Part shown: positions 24,891-36,380 of the stretch, one piece after another
Layout: the number at the start of each line of letters is the position of its first letter
How positions within the stretch are numbered: the stretch's first letter is position 1
Assembly: GCA_022376925.1 (NCBI GenBank)
Contig: JAIOJX010000032.1
Coordinates: 170,649,979 to 170,713,978, forward strand
DNA: 64,000 bases
Direction: 5' to 3'
DNA from: Tragulus kanchil
Lineage: Eukaryota > Chordata > Mammalia > Artiodactyla > Tragulidae
Made by a program: the position numbers and the translations under genes
The notes under the pieces: generated by a model
The model's input: only the letters and a program-made list of their open reading frames with translations
Database searches by the model: none
What the model was told of the DNA's origin: nothing

Positions 24891-27096
24891 CAGGACCAGC
24901 TGCGAGAGACGGAGACACCCGCAGCCACTGTGGGGACCCGGCCGGCCCCTGGCCCACGTCCTCGGCCACCACGGGGCGCTGCCCGAGGGGCCTCCCCAGG
25001 CGCGCACCCCCGGGGGAGACGCCATCGTCCCGAAGCCCCCGGGTCTCTCATGCCCGGCCAGAATCCCCCTTCTTGGCTTGAAATGACATTAAATGGGTGC
25101 TTTAAAAAAAAGAGGAAAAACTTCCTATGTTTTCTACTTCCAGGACTCATTTCTAAGCCCTTTGCCTGCAGAGACCATGTTCTACGCAGTTCACGCTCCC
25201 GGGACAGCCAGCCCAGACCCTCTCAGAGAACAGACGGTGGCAAGGCAGCTGCAGGGTCAATTTACTCCCGATTTGTAGAAAATATTGAATTATCTGAAAA
25301 CTAACATCTGGCATACCAAATACAAAGGTGCTGGGAAAACAAAGGAACCAAGTGGGGAAAGTGTAAACCCACAGACGAAGGAATCACAAGAGCATTAACA
25401 GTTGCGTGGGCTGGACACCTGCTCACAGCTGGGAGTTTTAAAACACACTCACAAATCAACACAGTCTGTGCTGCCTGGCTGTGACCACCTGCACGTCGAG
25501 TCTCAACAGCGACACAAGCCCTGACCCCAAACCAAAGCCAGATGTGTTTCAGCGTTCAGAACTGTCCAGGTTTTAGAAAGGAAATACTGTGTATGTATTA
25601 TTTATTACATAACACTCCCAGTGATGTCTGGGACGGCAGCCATAAGAAAACATGAACAGTCTGCAGTGAAATACAGTAATATTTATACCTCGTGGAATAA
25701 AGATTATAAAACGCATCGAATCAGTTCAGGCCAGGTTTTGGCACCAAACCCGTGACAAATCCACTCTCTTTTCAGGGGCTCCGTGGCTTCAGAACTGTGG
25801 CTGAAGACCCCAGTGGCCACGTTCCCGGGCCTCAGCATGTGTGCAGGGGCCCGAGGCTCAGGAAGGTCAAGAGGCCAATGTCTGCACCGCAGCCTGTTCA
25901 TCACCTGGGCACCTGCTGAGACGCACCCTGGGCCTGCGACTCTGTGTCTAAGGACCAAGAACCTCCTCTGGGGAGACAGACGCGTGCTGCTTCTACAGAC
26001 CAGGACCAGCTGCGAGACGGAGACACCGCAGCCACTGTGGGGACCCGGCCGCCCCTGGCCCACGCCTCGGTCACCACGGGCGCTGCCCGAGGCCTCCCAG
26101 GCGCGCACCCCCGGGGGAGACGCCATCGTCCCGAAGCCCCCGGGTCTCTCATGCCCGGCCAGAATCCCCCTTCTTGGCTTGAAATGACATTAAATGGGTG
26201 CTTTAAAAAAAAGAGGAAAAACTTCCTATGTTTTCTACTTCCAGGACTCATTTCTAAGCCCTTTGCCTGCAGAGACCATGTTCTACGCAGTTCACGCTCC
26301 CGGGACAGCCAGCCCAGACCCTCTCAGAGAACAGACGGTGGCAAGGCAGCTGCAGGGTCAATTTACTCCCGATTTGTAGAAAATATTGAATTATCTGAAA
26401 ACTAACATCTGGCATACCAAATACAAAGGTGCTGGGAAAACAAAGGAACCAAGTGGGGAAAGTGTAAACCCACAGACGAAGGAATCACAAGAGCATTAAC
26501 AGTTGCGTGGGCTGGACACCTGCTCACAGCTGGGAGTTTTACACACACACTCACAAATCAACACAGTCTGTGCTGCCTGGCTGTGACCACCTGCACGTCG
26601 AGTCTCAACAGCGACACAAGCCCTGACCCCAAACCAAAGCCAGATGTGTTTCAGCGTTCAGAACTGTCCAGGTTTTAGAAAGGAAATACTGTGTATGTAT
26701 TATTTATTACATAACACTCCCAGTGATGTCTGGGACGGCAGCCATAAGAAAACATGAACAGTCTGCAGTGAAATACAGTAATATTTATACCTCGTGGAAT
26801 AAAGATTATAAAACGCATCGAATCAGTTCAGGCCAGGTTTTGGCACCAAACCCGTGACAAATCCACTCTCTTTTCAGGGGCTCCGTGGCTTCAGAACTGT
26901 GGCTGAAGACCCCAGTGGCCACGTTCCGGTCCTCAGCATGTGTGCAGGGGCCCGAGGCTCAGGAAGGTCAAGAGGCCAATGTCTGCACCGCAGCCTGTTC
27001 ATCACCTGGGCACCTGCTGAGACGCACCCTGGGCCTGCGACTCTGTGTCTAAGGACCAAGAACCTCCTCTGGGGAGACAGACGCGTGCTGCTTCTC
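24891..27096. repeat. ~1.1-kb direct pair 6 (offset 1110 to 1100)
   Basis: Copy 1 is 24891-25996 and copy 2 is 26001-27096. The first ~110 bp of copy 2 lacks nine bases of copy 1, nearly all from homopolymer or dinucleotide runs, and has one substitution. After that the copies are almost identical for about 800 bp. Another one-base difference plus substitution lies about 170 bp before the end of copy 1. This is the clearest error-at-the-edge signature in the window. Confidence 0.95.
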
Positions 27097-27666
27097 CTAA
27101 CCCACAGGCTTCAGCCCGGCCGGGGGCGCGTCAGCACCCGATCTGGAGCTCTTGAGTGGTATCCAGGAAATCTGACGTCTGGGGCCTTGGGTACTGGAGC
27201 AGTGTGGAGCGGCCCCAGCCTCTGTGGCTCTTTCTAGCAGCTCCAGCGCACAGCTGGCACTCGGAGCCACCGACACGAAGCCATCAGAGAGCAGCAGCAC
27301 TGATGACGTCAGCCTCCAGGAAGGCGGCCTGCAGCCAGTCAGGAGCTCCACCGCGGATCCCCACGGGCCACCAGAGGAGCCTGGGAGGCTTCCAGGGACG
27401 ACCAGGAAGTGCTGAACATTCTTCAGGGGTGGAGAGCCCAGCCACGCTGCGCTCTGTGGGTCAGAAGCTTTCTTCCCTCCCTCGAAACCAGCGAAACCCG
27501 ACACACCAGCGTCAAGGCCAAGTCCTACGGGGAACCACACGCCAGTGCAGAATCGAGAAGCAGCCTGCTCACCAGCTGGCGGGAACCAATGGCGGAAGGT
27601 GATGAGGACAGAGATTCTAACGCTCAGGCTGCAGCTGCTGGGCCCAGACGGTCCAGACTCTGCCTG

Positions 27667-27835
27667 AAATGCAGGAGACCCAGGCCCGATCCCCGAGTCG
27701 GGAAGGTCCCCCGGAGAAGCGAGTGACAATCGGCTCCAGTATTCTAGCCTGGAGAATCCCACGGACCGGGGAGCCTGGCGGGCTACAGTCCGTGGATTTG
27801 CAGAGCCGGACACGACTGAGCGACTGACACTTTTC
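27667..27835 (+). mobile_element. Bov-tA SINE
   Basis: A sense copy: 'cccgatccccgagtcgggaa', 'ctccagtattctagcctgga', 'gaatcccacggaccggggag' and the end 'ccggacacgactgagcgact'. Moderately diverged. Confidence 0.9.
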
Positions 27836-28752
27836 ACACTACAGGTACGAACTCGTGAGCCAAGAGAAATCCGCACACACCAGTCAAACTGGATTTCACA
27901 TTATGTTCATGAGCCCTCCTGCTGCAGGGGGCACTCAGCCTGCTCCTCCCACTGGACCGGTGCCTGCGGCTCCTGCTGGACACGCCCATCACGAGGACAA
28001 CCCTGGACAGCCTTCCACCTCACTCGTCCGCCCCCTAAAGCCTCCTCAAACCCAATGCCATTTACTAAATTCCAGGTCAGCTTCCACGCCCAGTCTCAGT
28101 CACTTCTGATGCGACGCGCACATGTCCCAGCCTCGCCACCGCCCTACCGCCGGTTCTCCAGAGAGGCCCATCTGGTAGAAGTCCTCACAGAAACTAAACA
28201 AGAATCCTGTTCTGGCCCAAGTGTGAGCTCACTCGCTCACTGACCCACCCTGTAATCCACCCGCTCCGACGTCTTCTCTACGGCTTTCGGGCCACACAGA
28301 GAGCACCAGGGCTGCCCCTCAGTTTCAGGGAGGAGGGCCACCGCCGGCGTCTCGGCAGCCAGACGGCAGCTGCCCAGGGCGCCCTCCACGCCCGGGAGTC
28401 CAGAGGCAAAGCATCAAGAACAGAGAGGCTGATTCCCAAGTCTTAGGGTCAAACGAATTTGCCACGCTGTGGACGTGCCAGGGACGACCAGGAAGTGCTG
28501 AACATTCTTCAGGGGTGGAGAGCCCAGCCACGCTGCGCTCTGTGGGTCAGAAGCTTTCTTCCCTCCCTCGAAACCAGCGAAACCCGACACACCAGCGTCA
28601 AGGCCAAGTCCTACGGGGAACCACACGCCAGTGCAGAATCGAGAAGCAGCCTGCTCACCAGCTGGCGGGAACCAATGGCGGAAGGTGATGAGGACAGAGA
28701 TTCTAACGCTCAGGCTGCAGCTGCTGGGCCCAGACGGTCCAGACTCTGCCTG

Positions 28753-28921
28753 AAATGCAGGAGACCCAGGCCCGATCCCCGAGTCGGGAAGGTCCCCCGG
28801 AGAAGCGAGTGACAATCGGCTCCAGTATTCTAGCCTGGAGAATCCCACGGACCGGGGAGCCTGGCGGGCTACAGTCCGTGGATTTGCAGAGCCGGACACG
28901 ACTGAGCGACTGACACTTTTC
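28753..28921 (+). mobile_element. Bov-tA SINE, twin in copy 2
   Basis: Identical twin of 27667-27835 within the 1.1-kb pair. Confidence 0.9.
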
Positions 28922-29739
28922 ACACTACAGGTACGAACTCGTGAGCCAAGAGAAATCCGCACACACCAGTCAAACTGGATTTCACATTATGTTCATGAGC
29001 CCTCCTGCTGCAGGGGGCACTCAGCCTGCTCCTCCCACTGGACCGGTGCCTGCGGCTCCTGCTGGACACGCCCATCACGAGGACAACCCTGGACAGCCTT
29101 CCACCTCACTCGTCCGCCCCCTAAAGCCTCCTCAAACCCAATGCCATTTACTAAATTCCAGGTCAGCTTCCACGCCCAGTCTCAGTCACTTCTGATGCGA
29201 CGCGCACATGTCCCAGCCTCGCCACCGCCCTACCGCCGGTTCTCCAGAGAGGCCCATCTGGTAGAAGTCCTCACAGAAACTAAACAAGAATCCTGTTCTG
29301 GCCCAAGTGTGAGCTCACTCGCTCACTGACCCACCCTGTAATCCACCCGCTCCGACGTCTTCTCTACGGCTTTCGGGCCACACAGAGAGCACCAGGGCTG
29401 CCCCTCAGTTTCAGGGAGGAGGGCCACCGCCGGCGTCTCGGCAGCCAGACGGCAGCTGCCCAGGGCGCCCTCCACGCCCGGGAGTCCAGAGGCAAAGCAT
29501 CAAGAACAGAGAGGCTGATTCCCAAGTCTTAGGGTCAAACGAATTTGCCACGCTGTGGACGTGCCTGGGGCCGCCACCACGTCCTTCTTTCCTTGTCCTC
29601 TCTTCCCCAAGACCTGTCCCCACACTGTCTGTTGGAAGCACACAAACTGCCGAGTTTCACAGGCTCCCAGGGGGAGGAATGTTGCTCAAGAGGGATCACG
29701 CTTCCAGTGTCACCCACGTTATTTAAAGGATATCTATGA

Positions 29740-29811
29740 GGCTGGACCAAAAGTTCATTCCGGGCTTGCCGTCCCATCTAACAGCCCAAACAAAGTTTCT
29801 GGCCAACCCAG
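29740..29811. mobile_element. Mariner-derived MITE (palindromic)
   Basis: About 72 bp with imperfect terminal inverted repeats. The left end is 'ggctggaccaaaagttcatt' and the right end is 'caaagtttctggccaaccca', whose reverse complement pairs with it. This matches the 'ttggccaaaaagttcgt' termini of mammalian mariner MITEs, which are common in ruminants. It is non-autonomous, with no transposase. Confidence 0.72.
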
Positions 29812-29927
29812 CAGCTGAGGCCTGGAACGTTAGACTTCAGAGCTGAAACTGAAGGTAAGAGCTGTCGGGCTGCTGAATGGAACGAAGGTATTCCACACGC
29901 AAGCAGACGTGAATTTTGGGGTCTAGA

Positions 29928-30256
29928 GCAGAATGCTATGGACTGAACTGTTCCCCCTCAAAATTCACGTGCTGCACCTCTAAACCCTAACGTGACAATA
30001 ACTGGAGATCGGCCTCTGGGAAATAATTAGCGGCCCAGAAAGAGAAGACATCAGAGAGCGGGCTTCCTGCCTGCCTGCCCGCTACCGTGCAGGACGCAGT
30101 GAAAAGGTGGCCACTTGCAAGCCAGCACCAGGAGCTTCACCTGGAAACGGAGCTGGCTGGCACCTTACTCTTGGACTTTCAGCCTCCAGAACTGTAAGAA
30201 GTTCCTGTTCCTTAAGCCACACAATCTAGGGCACTCTTTTAGGACAGCCTGAGTGA
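29928..30256 (+). mobile_element. MaLR-like solo LTR (ERVL-MaLR)
   Basis: The resemblance to MST/MLT1-type LTRs is seen in 'tgctatggactgaactgttc', 'aaaattcacgtgctgcacct' and 'ggccacttgcaagccagcac'. Near the 3' end come 'cttggactttcagcctccag' and 'aactgtaagaagttcctgtt'. It is an ancient solo LTR with no internal coding sequence. The exact subfamily cannot be given by eye. Confidence 0.62.
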
Positions 30257-30534
30257 ACACATGCTTGTTTCATAAGGTGGAGCGTCCCAGGTAGAAATGA
30301 GCTTCCGGAGAACAGAATGCCTCAGTATTTCTATAAACACACACAGGCACTTACACACACACCCCCCTAGCACGTGTCAGCGTGACCAGCGTCCATGAAG
30401 AGCTTTAGGAAAGTCTGCTGACTCTAGAAAGCAGGCCCAGAGGGAAGAGACCTCAGCATGAGAGAGACCACCTAGGACAGAACCACAGCTAATGGCATAC
30501 TCCACAGTGACGAGCTGCAAACATCTCCTCTAAG
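30257..30534. other. Short unique stretch
   Basis: CA-rich short run near 30350 and otherwise non-descript DNA between the LTR and the next L1. Confidence 0.5.
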
Positions 30535-31458
30535 ATCGGGAACAAAGCCAGGGTGCCCACACTTACAACATTTATTCAACAGAGTTTTGGAAGTGCTAGC
30601 CAAAGCAATCAGAGAAGAAAAAGAAATAAAAGGAATTCAAGTTGGAAAAGAAGCGAAACAGTCGCTGTACGCAGATAACATGATACTATACATAGAAAAC
30701 CCCAAAGACGCCATCAAAAACTACTAGAGTGAATGAATTCAGTAAAGTCACAGTATACAAAATTAATATACATAAATCAGTTGCATTTCTTACATACTAA
30801 CAATGAAAGAGTAGAAAGAGAAATTATGGAAATAATCTCATTAACCACTGCATCAAAAAGAATAAAACAACCAGGAAACAACCTACCTAAGGAGGCTAAA
30901 GATCTGTACTCTGAAAACTGTAAGACACTGATGGAAGAAACTGGACAATTCAAATAGACGAAAAGAGACATCATATTCTTAGATGAGAAGAATATGGTTA
31001 AAATGCCTATCCTACTCAAGGCAATCTACAGATCTAAAGCAATCAAATTACCAATGGCATTTTTCACAGAACTAGAACTAAAAAAGAAAAAACAATTAAT
31101 TTGTATGGAAACAGAGAAGACCCTGAAAAGCCAAAGCCATTCTGAGAAAGAAAAACGTAGCTAGTGGAATCAGGCTCCTTGACTTCACAGTATACCACAA
31201 AGCTACAGTAATCAAAACAGTATGGTACTCGCATGGAAAGAAACATAGATCAATGAAACAGGACAGACATCACAGAAATAAACCCATGCACCTATGGTCA
31301 ACTAATCTACAACAAAGGAAGCAAGAATGTACCCTGGAAAAAAGACAGTCTCTTTGACAAGTGGTGCTGGGATAACTGGACAATAACATGTAAAAGACTG
31401 AAAATAGAACATGCTCTAATATCATCGGCAAAAGTAAACCCAAAATGGATTAAAGACT

Positions 31459-31803
31459 GGACTTGCCTGGCGGTCCAGTGGTTCAAACTCTGCCTGCTGG
31501 CACAGGGGACGGAGGTCTGGTCCCTGGTCCAGAAAGATGCCATGTGCTGCGAGGCGCTGAGGCCCCTGCCTCACAACTACTGGACCCACGCTCCAGAGCC
31601 CGAGTGCCTCAACGCCCAAGAATGTGTGCCACGACGAGTGGCGTTGGTGCTCCGCAACAAGAGGTTGCCAAAATGAGACACCTACACACCACAACCAGAT
31701 AGTCTCTCTGCTCGCCGTCACTGAAGACAATCCGTGCACAGCAACGAAGACCCAACACAGACATAAACACAATAAATTTAAAACAAAACAGGAAAGGTCT
31801 TTT
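31459..31803 (+). mobile_element. tRNA-derived SINE nested in L1
   Basis: The head is 'gacttgcctggcggtccagt', the body includes 'tgccatgtgctgcgaggcgc', 'actggacccacgctccagag' and 'gctccgcaacaagaggttgc', and the end is 'acaataaatttaaaacaaaa'. The L1 target is around 'aaaatggattaaagact' (about 31441-31457), and a diverged copy of this target follows the element. Confidence 0.8.
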
Positions 31804-31819
31804 AAAAATGGATTGAACA

Positions 31820-32137
31820 GGGCTTCCCTGGTGGTCCAGTGGGTAAGGACACCACCTTGCAGGGTGAGGGGCGCTGGTTCGATCCCTGGCCTGGGAAAAT
31901 CCCACGTGCCACGGAGCAGCTGAACCAATGTGTCCAATTACCGAGCTGGAGCTCTGGGGTGCATGCGCCCAGAGCTGGTGCTCTGCAGTGATAGAGGCCG
32001 CCGCGATGGGAGGCCCACACGGGCCAAAGAACAAAGATGGATGAAACTAGACAAATGAAAGACCAGTGGAAGTGGCCCACCCACCCCCCTCCCTCCCCGC
32101 TCCCACCAAAATAAATAAATAAAATAAATGTTAAAAA
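31820..32137 (+). mobile_element. CHR-type tRNA SINE, long form, nested in L1
   Basis: The head is 'gggcttccctggtggtcc'. The body shared with other family members has 'gtgtccaattaccgagc' and 'gaggcccacacgggcc', and the long-form 3' segment has 'aatgaaagaccagtggaagt', a C-rich tract and 'aaataaataaataaaata'. The 13-bp duplication 'aaaaatggattga' flanks it (31804-31816, 32138-32150). That target is itself the 3' target copy of the preceding SINE, so insertion order can be read. Confidence 0.88.
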
Positions 32138-32458
32138 AAAAATGGATTGAAGACTTAAACCTAAGACCAGATATTATAAAACTCCTGGGCAGATATAGGC
32201 AGGAAGACAGGAAGAACACTCTTTGACACAAACTGCAACAATACCTTTTCAGATACATCTCCTAGAGTAATGGAAATATTTTTAAAATACTAAATTAAAA
32301 AAAAAAAAAAGGGAGGGGAGGTAATTGAATCAAAAAGCTTTTGCACTGTAAAGAAATCCATAAACAAAAACGAAAAGACAACCTACAGACTGGAAGAAAA
32401 TGTTTGCAAACAATGTGACTAATAAGGGGTTAATTTCTAAAATACACAAATAACTCAT

Positions 32459-32960
32459 ACAGTTCAGTCACTCAACTGTGTCTGACTCTTTGTGACCCCA
32501 TGGACAGCAGCATGCCAGGCTTCCCTGTCCTTCACCATCTGCTGGAGCCTGCTCAAACTCATGTCCACGGAGTGGGTGATGACATCCAACCATCCTGTTC
32601 TCTGTCGCCCCCTTCTCCTTCTGCCTTCTAGTTTTTCCAGCATCAGGGTCTTTTCCAGTGAGTCATCTCGTCGCATCAGATGACCAAAGTATTGGAGCTT
32701 CAGTTTCAGCATCATTCCTTCCAGTGAATTAAGAGTTTATTTCCTTTAGGACTGACTAGTTTCATTTTCTTGCAGTCCAAGGGACTCTCAAGAGTCTTCT
32801 CCAACATCACAGTTAAAGGAATCAGTTCTTTGGTGCTCCGTGTTCTTTATGGTCTAATTCTCACACCCACACATGACTACTGGGAAAAAAATAGCTTTGA
32901 CTATATGGACCTTTGTAGGCATAGTAATGGCTCTGCTTTTCAATGTGCTGTCTAGTTCAT
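32459..32960 (-). mobile_element. BovB LINE 3' fragment, antisense, nested in L1
   Basis: The plus strand reads the BovB 3' end in reverse: 'acagttcagtcactcaactg', 'gaccccatggacagcagcat', 'tttccagcatcagggtcttt' and 'agactcaagagtcttctcc'-like blocks. It runs into the 'tatggacctttgtaggcat' segment near 32905. L1 sequence continues on both sides. Confidence 0.9.
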
Positions 32961-33877
32961 ACAACTCAATATAAAAAATCACAACGATTCAATCAAAAGT
33001 GGGCAGAAGACCCAGACACTTCTCCAGAGAAGACACACAGATGGCAAAGAGGCACATGAAAAATACTCAACATCACTAATTATTAGAGGAATGCCAATCA
33101 AAACTACAATGAGGTACCACCTCACATCACCCAAAAGTCTACAAATAATAAACGTCAGAGAGAGAACGGAGAAAAAGGAACCCTCCTACACGTACCCTGG
33201 CAGAAGCGTAAACCGGTGGAGCCACGAGGGAGAACAGTACGGAGGGGCCTTAAAAACTACAGAGCTGCCCTGCAACCCTGCGGTCCCACGCCTGAGCCTG
33301 TGGCGGAGAAAACTGCCATTCAAACCATACATGCACCAATGCTCACAGCAGCACTACTCACAATACCAACACACGGGAGAACAGATGAACAGGTAAAGAA
33401 AATACGGCACACACACACACAATGGCACACTACTCAGCCATAAAAAAGAATGTAATAATGCCATCTGCAGCAATATGGGTGAACCTAGACATTATCATAC
33501 TAAATAAAGTAGCAATACAGAGAAAGACAAATATCATATGATAGCCCTTATACACGGAATCTAAAAGAGATATAAATGGACTTCTTTACAAAACAGAAAT
33601 AGACCCATAGACATAGAAAACAACGTTATGGTTTCCAAAAGGAAAAAGGAGAGAGAGGGATAAATTAAGAGGGTGGGATTAATATATAACACACTATTAT
33701 ACATGAAATAGATAAACAACAGGGGTCTACTGTACAGCACAGGGATCGATACTCAATACTGTCTAATAATGCATGAGGGAAAATATATAAGAATATAAAA
33801 CAACTGAAACACTGTGCTGTATACCTGTCACTAATATGCCACTGTAAAATCAACCATACTTCAATAAAATGTTTGCT

Positions 33878-34402
33878 GAGCTAAGCAAAATACGGTCAGT
33901 GTTCATTCAACTGTCGTTCTTCCGTATGCTCATTTACCCACCCACCCCGAGCACTGAACTCCAGCAGACAAACATGCTGAGTATCTGCTGGACACTCAGC
34001 CTCTATTCGCTCTTTCCTGGGTTGCAACTTTCATGTTCCTTTAGCCGTAAATACTGTTATTTCCTTTTTCTCGTGAACTCTTTTTAAGGAATTTTAATTT
34101 CATGATCACAACCGTTCCCATCTACTACCTGTCCAACTATTTCTGTCTACTACAAAAGGAGACAGAGGATTGGACAGGTGAATACGCTGCCAGAGGCCAC
34201 AAAGACTTGGGGGTCTCGCATGCGAGCCCCGACACTGCCTGTGTCTCGCCCCCCACCGCCGGGCGCCTCCTGGTGGAGCCCCGCCCCGCCCCCACCGCTC
34301 CAGAGCCTGAGCGCCCGGACACCACGCTTCCCATCGCCCCGCGCACCCGAGAAGCTTTCACAACTGCGGCGCTGTGCGCGGGACCCGGCCAGAGCCTGAG
34401 GA
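33878..34402. other. Unique stretch
   Basis: AT-rich to about 34150, then GC-rich. No gene or repeat recognised. Confidence 0.5.
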
Positions 34403-34701
34403 GCCCTGCCGCTCTGCCCCCCGACCCCCTCCTCCCCGGCCCCAGTCTCAAGACCCTTCTTTAGCTCCTATCTTGGTCACCCCCAGCTCACAGTCAAACA
34501 GTCACTGCATTCTGGCTGAGAGAATCCCGAAGCTAACAGTGAGCGGGGAAGAAGTAAGCAGCATCAAAAGAAGCCTTCCCCCAAACCTGCAGAGAGCAAC
34601 TGGTTCCTCCCTGATGAGATGGCCACGGCCAGCGGACCTCTGGAACTCATAGGAGAGTAAGAAACAGGCACTCCATACCCCCCCAATTACACGCGTGTGT
34701 G

Positions 34702-34833
34702 TGCTGGGAGGGGGCTCCTCAGGGGGAAACGGCGACCCACTCCAGTGTTCTCACCTGGAGAACCCTAGGACCGAGGCGCCTGGAGAGCCACAGTCCCTGG
34801 GGTCGCAAAGAGTCGGACACGACTGAGCAACTA
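34702..34833 (+). mobile_element. Bov-tA SINE, 3' part
   Basis: Sense fragment with 'cccactccagtgttctcacc', 'tggagagccacagtccctgg' and the terminal 'gagtcggacacgactgagca'. The twin is at 35806-35937 in copy 2. Confidence 0.88.
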
Positions 34834-34912
34834 CGCAAGAGCAGCAAGGGACAGTCTTAGTAAGTTGCCTAGAACAGAGACTGCTGACCCAAAGATCCGT
34901 ATTTTATTTTGG

Positions 34913-35052
34913 GGGCTTCCATGTTGGCTCAGACAGTAAAGAATCTGACTGCGATGCAAACCCTGGGTCGGGAAGACCCCCTGGAGAAGGGAATGGCTAC
35001 CCACTCGTGCTCCTGCCTGGAGAATTCTGCATGGAGAGAGGAGCCGGGTGGA
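34913..35052 (+). mobile_element. Bov-tA SINE followed by TG microsatellite
   Basis: Sense element: 'gggcttccatgttggctcag', 'ccctgggtcgggaagacccc' and 'gagaagggaatggctaccca', ending at 'gagaggagccgggtgga'. There it passes into the TG-rich array without the normal SINE 3' end. The twin is at 36017-36156. Confidence 0.88.
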
Positions 35053-35272
35053 TGTGTGTGTGTGTGTACGCATGTACGTGTGTGTACATATGTGTGTACA
35101 CATGTCTGTGCACATGTATATATGTGCGTAATATACATGTATGTGGTATAATATGTTGTGCATATGTGTGTACATGTGTCTGATGCGTGTGTATGTGTGT
35201 ATAATATACACGCTGTGTGTGCCGTGCATGTGTTATGTATGTGTGTGTATCTGTGTGTGTGTCTATACGTCT
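35053..35272 (+). repeat. Impure (TG)n / (TA)n alternating purine-pyrimidine tract
   Basis: About 220 bp made of TG runs interrupted by 'tacatatg', 'tacacatg', 'atatacatgtatg' and similar, almost wholly alternating purine-pyrimidine. This kind of sequence can adopt left-handed DNA under supercoiling. It is bounded by Bov-tA on both sides. Its chance frames read Cys/Val/Tyr/Met-rich or His/Thr-rich and are not genes. Confidence 0.88.
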
Positions 35273-35276
35273 ATGG

Positions 35277-35468
35277 GCCTCCCAGGTGGCGCTGGTGGTA
35301 AAGAACTGCCTGCCAAAGCAAGAGACTCAGGCTGGATCCCCGGGTTGGGAAGATCCCCTGGAGGCGGAAATTGAAACCCGTGTCAGTGCTCACGCCTGGA
35401 CAACTCCACAGACAAAGGAGCCTGGCGGGCTACCACCCAGGGGGCTGCAAGGAGTCGGCCACAACTGG
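35277..35468 (+). mobile_element. Bov-tA SINE, ending at a duplication junction
   Basis: Sense element from 'gggcctcccaggtggcgctg' through 'gcaagagactcaggctggat'. It contains more mismatches than its twin at 36381-36580, concentrated in the last 100 bp, and is cut before the SINE end. Confidence 0.9.
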
Positions 35469-35805
35469 GAAGCATCCACTGAGGCCCAAATCGAGACCAA
35501 GCAGTGTGCCCTGCCGCTCTGCCCCCGACCCCCTCCTCCCCGGCCTCAGTCTCAAGACCCTTCTTTAGCTCCTATCTTGGTCACCCCCAGCTCACAGTCA
35601 AACAGTCACTGCATTCTGGCTGAGAGAATCCCGAAGCTAACAGTGAGCGGGGAAGAAGTAAGCAGCATCAAAAGAAGCCTTCCCCCAAACCTGCAGAGAG
35701 CAACTGGTTCCTCCCTGATGAGATGGCCACGGCCAGCGGACCTCTGGAACTCATAGGAGAGTAAGAAACAGGCACTCCATACCCCCCCAATTACACGCGT
35801 GTGTG

Positions 35806-35937
35806 TGCTGGGAGGGGGCTCCTCAGGGGGAAACGGCGACCCACTCCAGTGTTCTCACCTGGAGAACCCTAGGACCGAGGCGCCTGGAGAGCCACAGTCC
35901 CTGGGGTCGCAAAGAGTCGGACACGACTGAGCAACTA
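35806..35937 (+). mobile_element. Bov-tA SINE, twin
   Basis: Copy-2 twin of 34702-34833. Confidence 0.88.
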
Positions 35938-36016
35938 CGCAAGAGCAGCAAGGGACAGTCTTAGTAAGTTGCCTAGAACAGAGACTGCTGACCCAAAGAT
36001 CCGTATTTTATTTTGG

Positions 36017-36156
36017 GGGCTTCCATGTTGGCTCAGACAGTAAAGAATCTGACTGCGATGCAAACCCTGGGTCGGGAAGACCCCCTGGAGAAGGGAATGG
36101 CTACCCACTCGTGCTCCTGCCTGGAGAATTCTGCATGGAGAGAGGAGCCGGGTGGA
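36017..36156 (+). mobile_element. Bov-tA SINE, twin
   Basis: Copy-2 twin of 34913-35052. Confidence 0.88.
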
Positions 36157-36376
36157 TGTGTGTGTGTGTGTATGCATGTACGTGTGTGTACATATGTGTG
36201 TACACATGTCTGTGCACATGTATATATGTGCGTAATATACATGTATGTGGTATAATATGTTGTGCATATGTGTGTACATGTGTCTGATGCGTGTGTATGT
36301 GTGTATAATATACACGCTGTGTGTGCCGTGCATGTGTTATGTATGTGTGTGTATCTGTGTGTGTGTCTATACGTCT
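36157..36376 (+). repeat. Impure (TG)n tract, twin
   Basis: Copy-2 twin of the 35053-35272 array. It has the same length and appears to differ by a single C/T change (the site near 36173). Two independent 220-bp microsatellites would not be expected to match so exactly. Confidence 0.88.
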
Positions 36377-36380
36377 ATGG

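Larger units (their letters stand above)
27392..29565. repeat. ~1.1-kb direct pair 7 (offset 1086)
   Basis: Copy 1 is 27392-28477 and copy 2 is 28478-29565. They abut directly with 'cca' shared at the junction, and no differences were seen between copies. Each carries one Bov-tA SINE at its centre, then unique DNA. Confidence 0.95.
30535..33877 (+). mobile_element. L1 LINE, ORF2 C-terminal half and 3' UTR, with three nested insertions
   Basis: A sense, 5'-truncated ruminant L1. It starts in the reverse-transcriptase region ('tcagagaagaaaaagaaata', 'gcagataacatgatactata') and runs through the ORF2 C-terminus. It ends with the ruminant-type 3' UTR ('gggtctactgtacagcacag', 'aaccatacttcaataaaa'). 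Two SINEs (31459-31803, 31820-32137) and an antisense BovB piece (32459-32960) are inserted. ORF2 is interrupted by stops, so it is inactive. Because the insertions are nested in it, this L1 is older than all three. Confidence 0.9.

Noticed and set aside
35141..35374. Cys/Val-rich and His/Thr-rich frames at the TG tract
   Set aside because: Direct translation of a TG/CA microsatellite.
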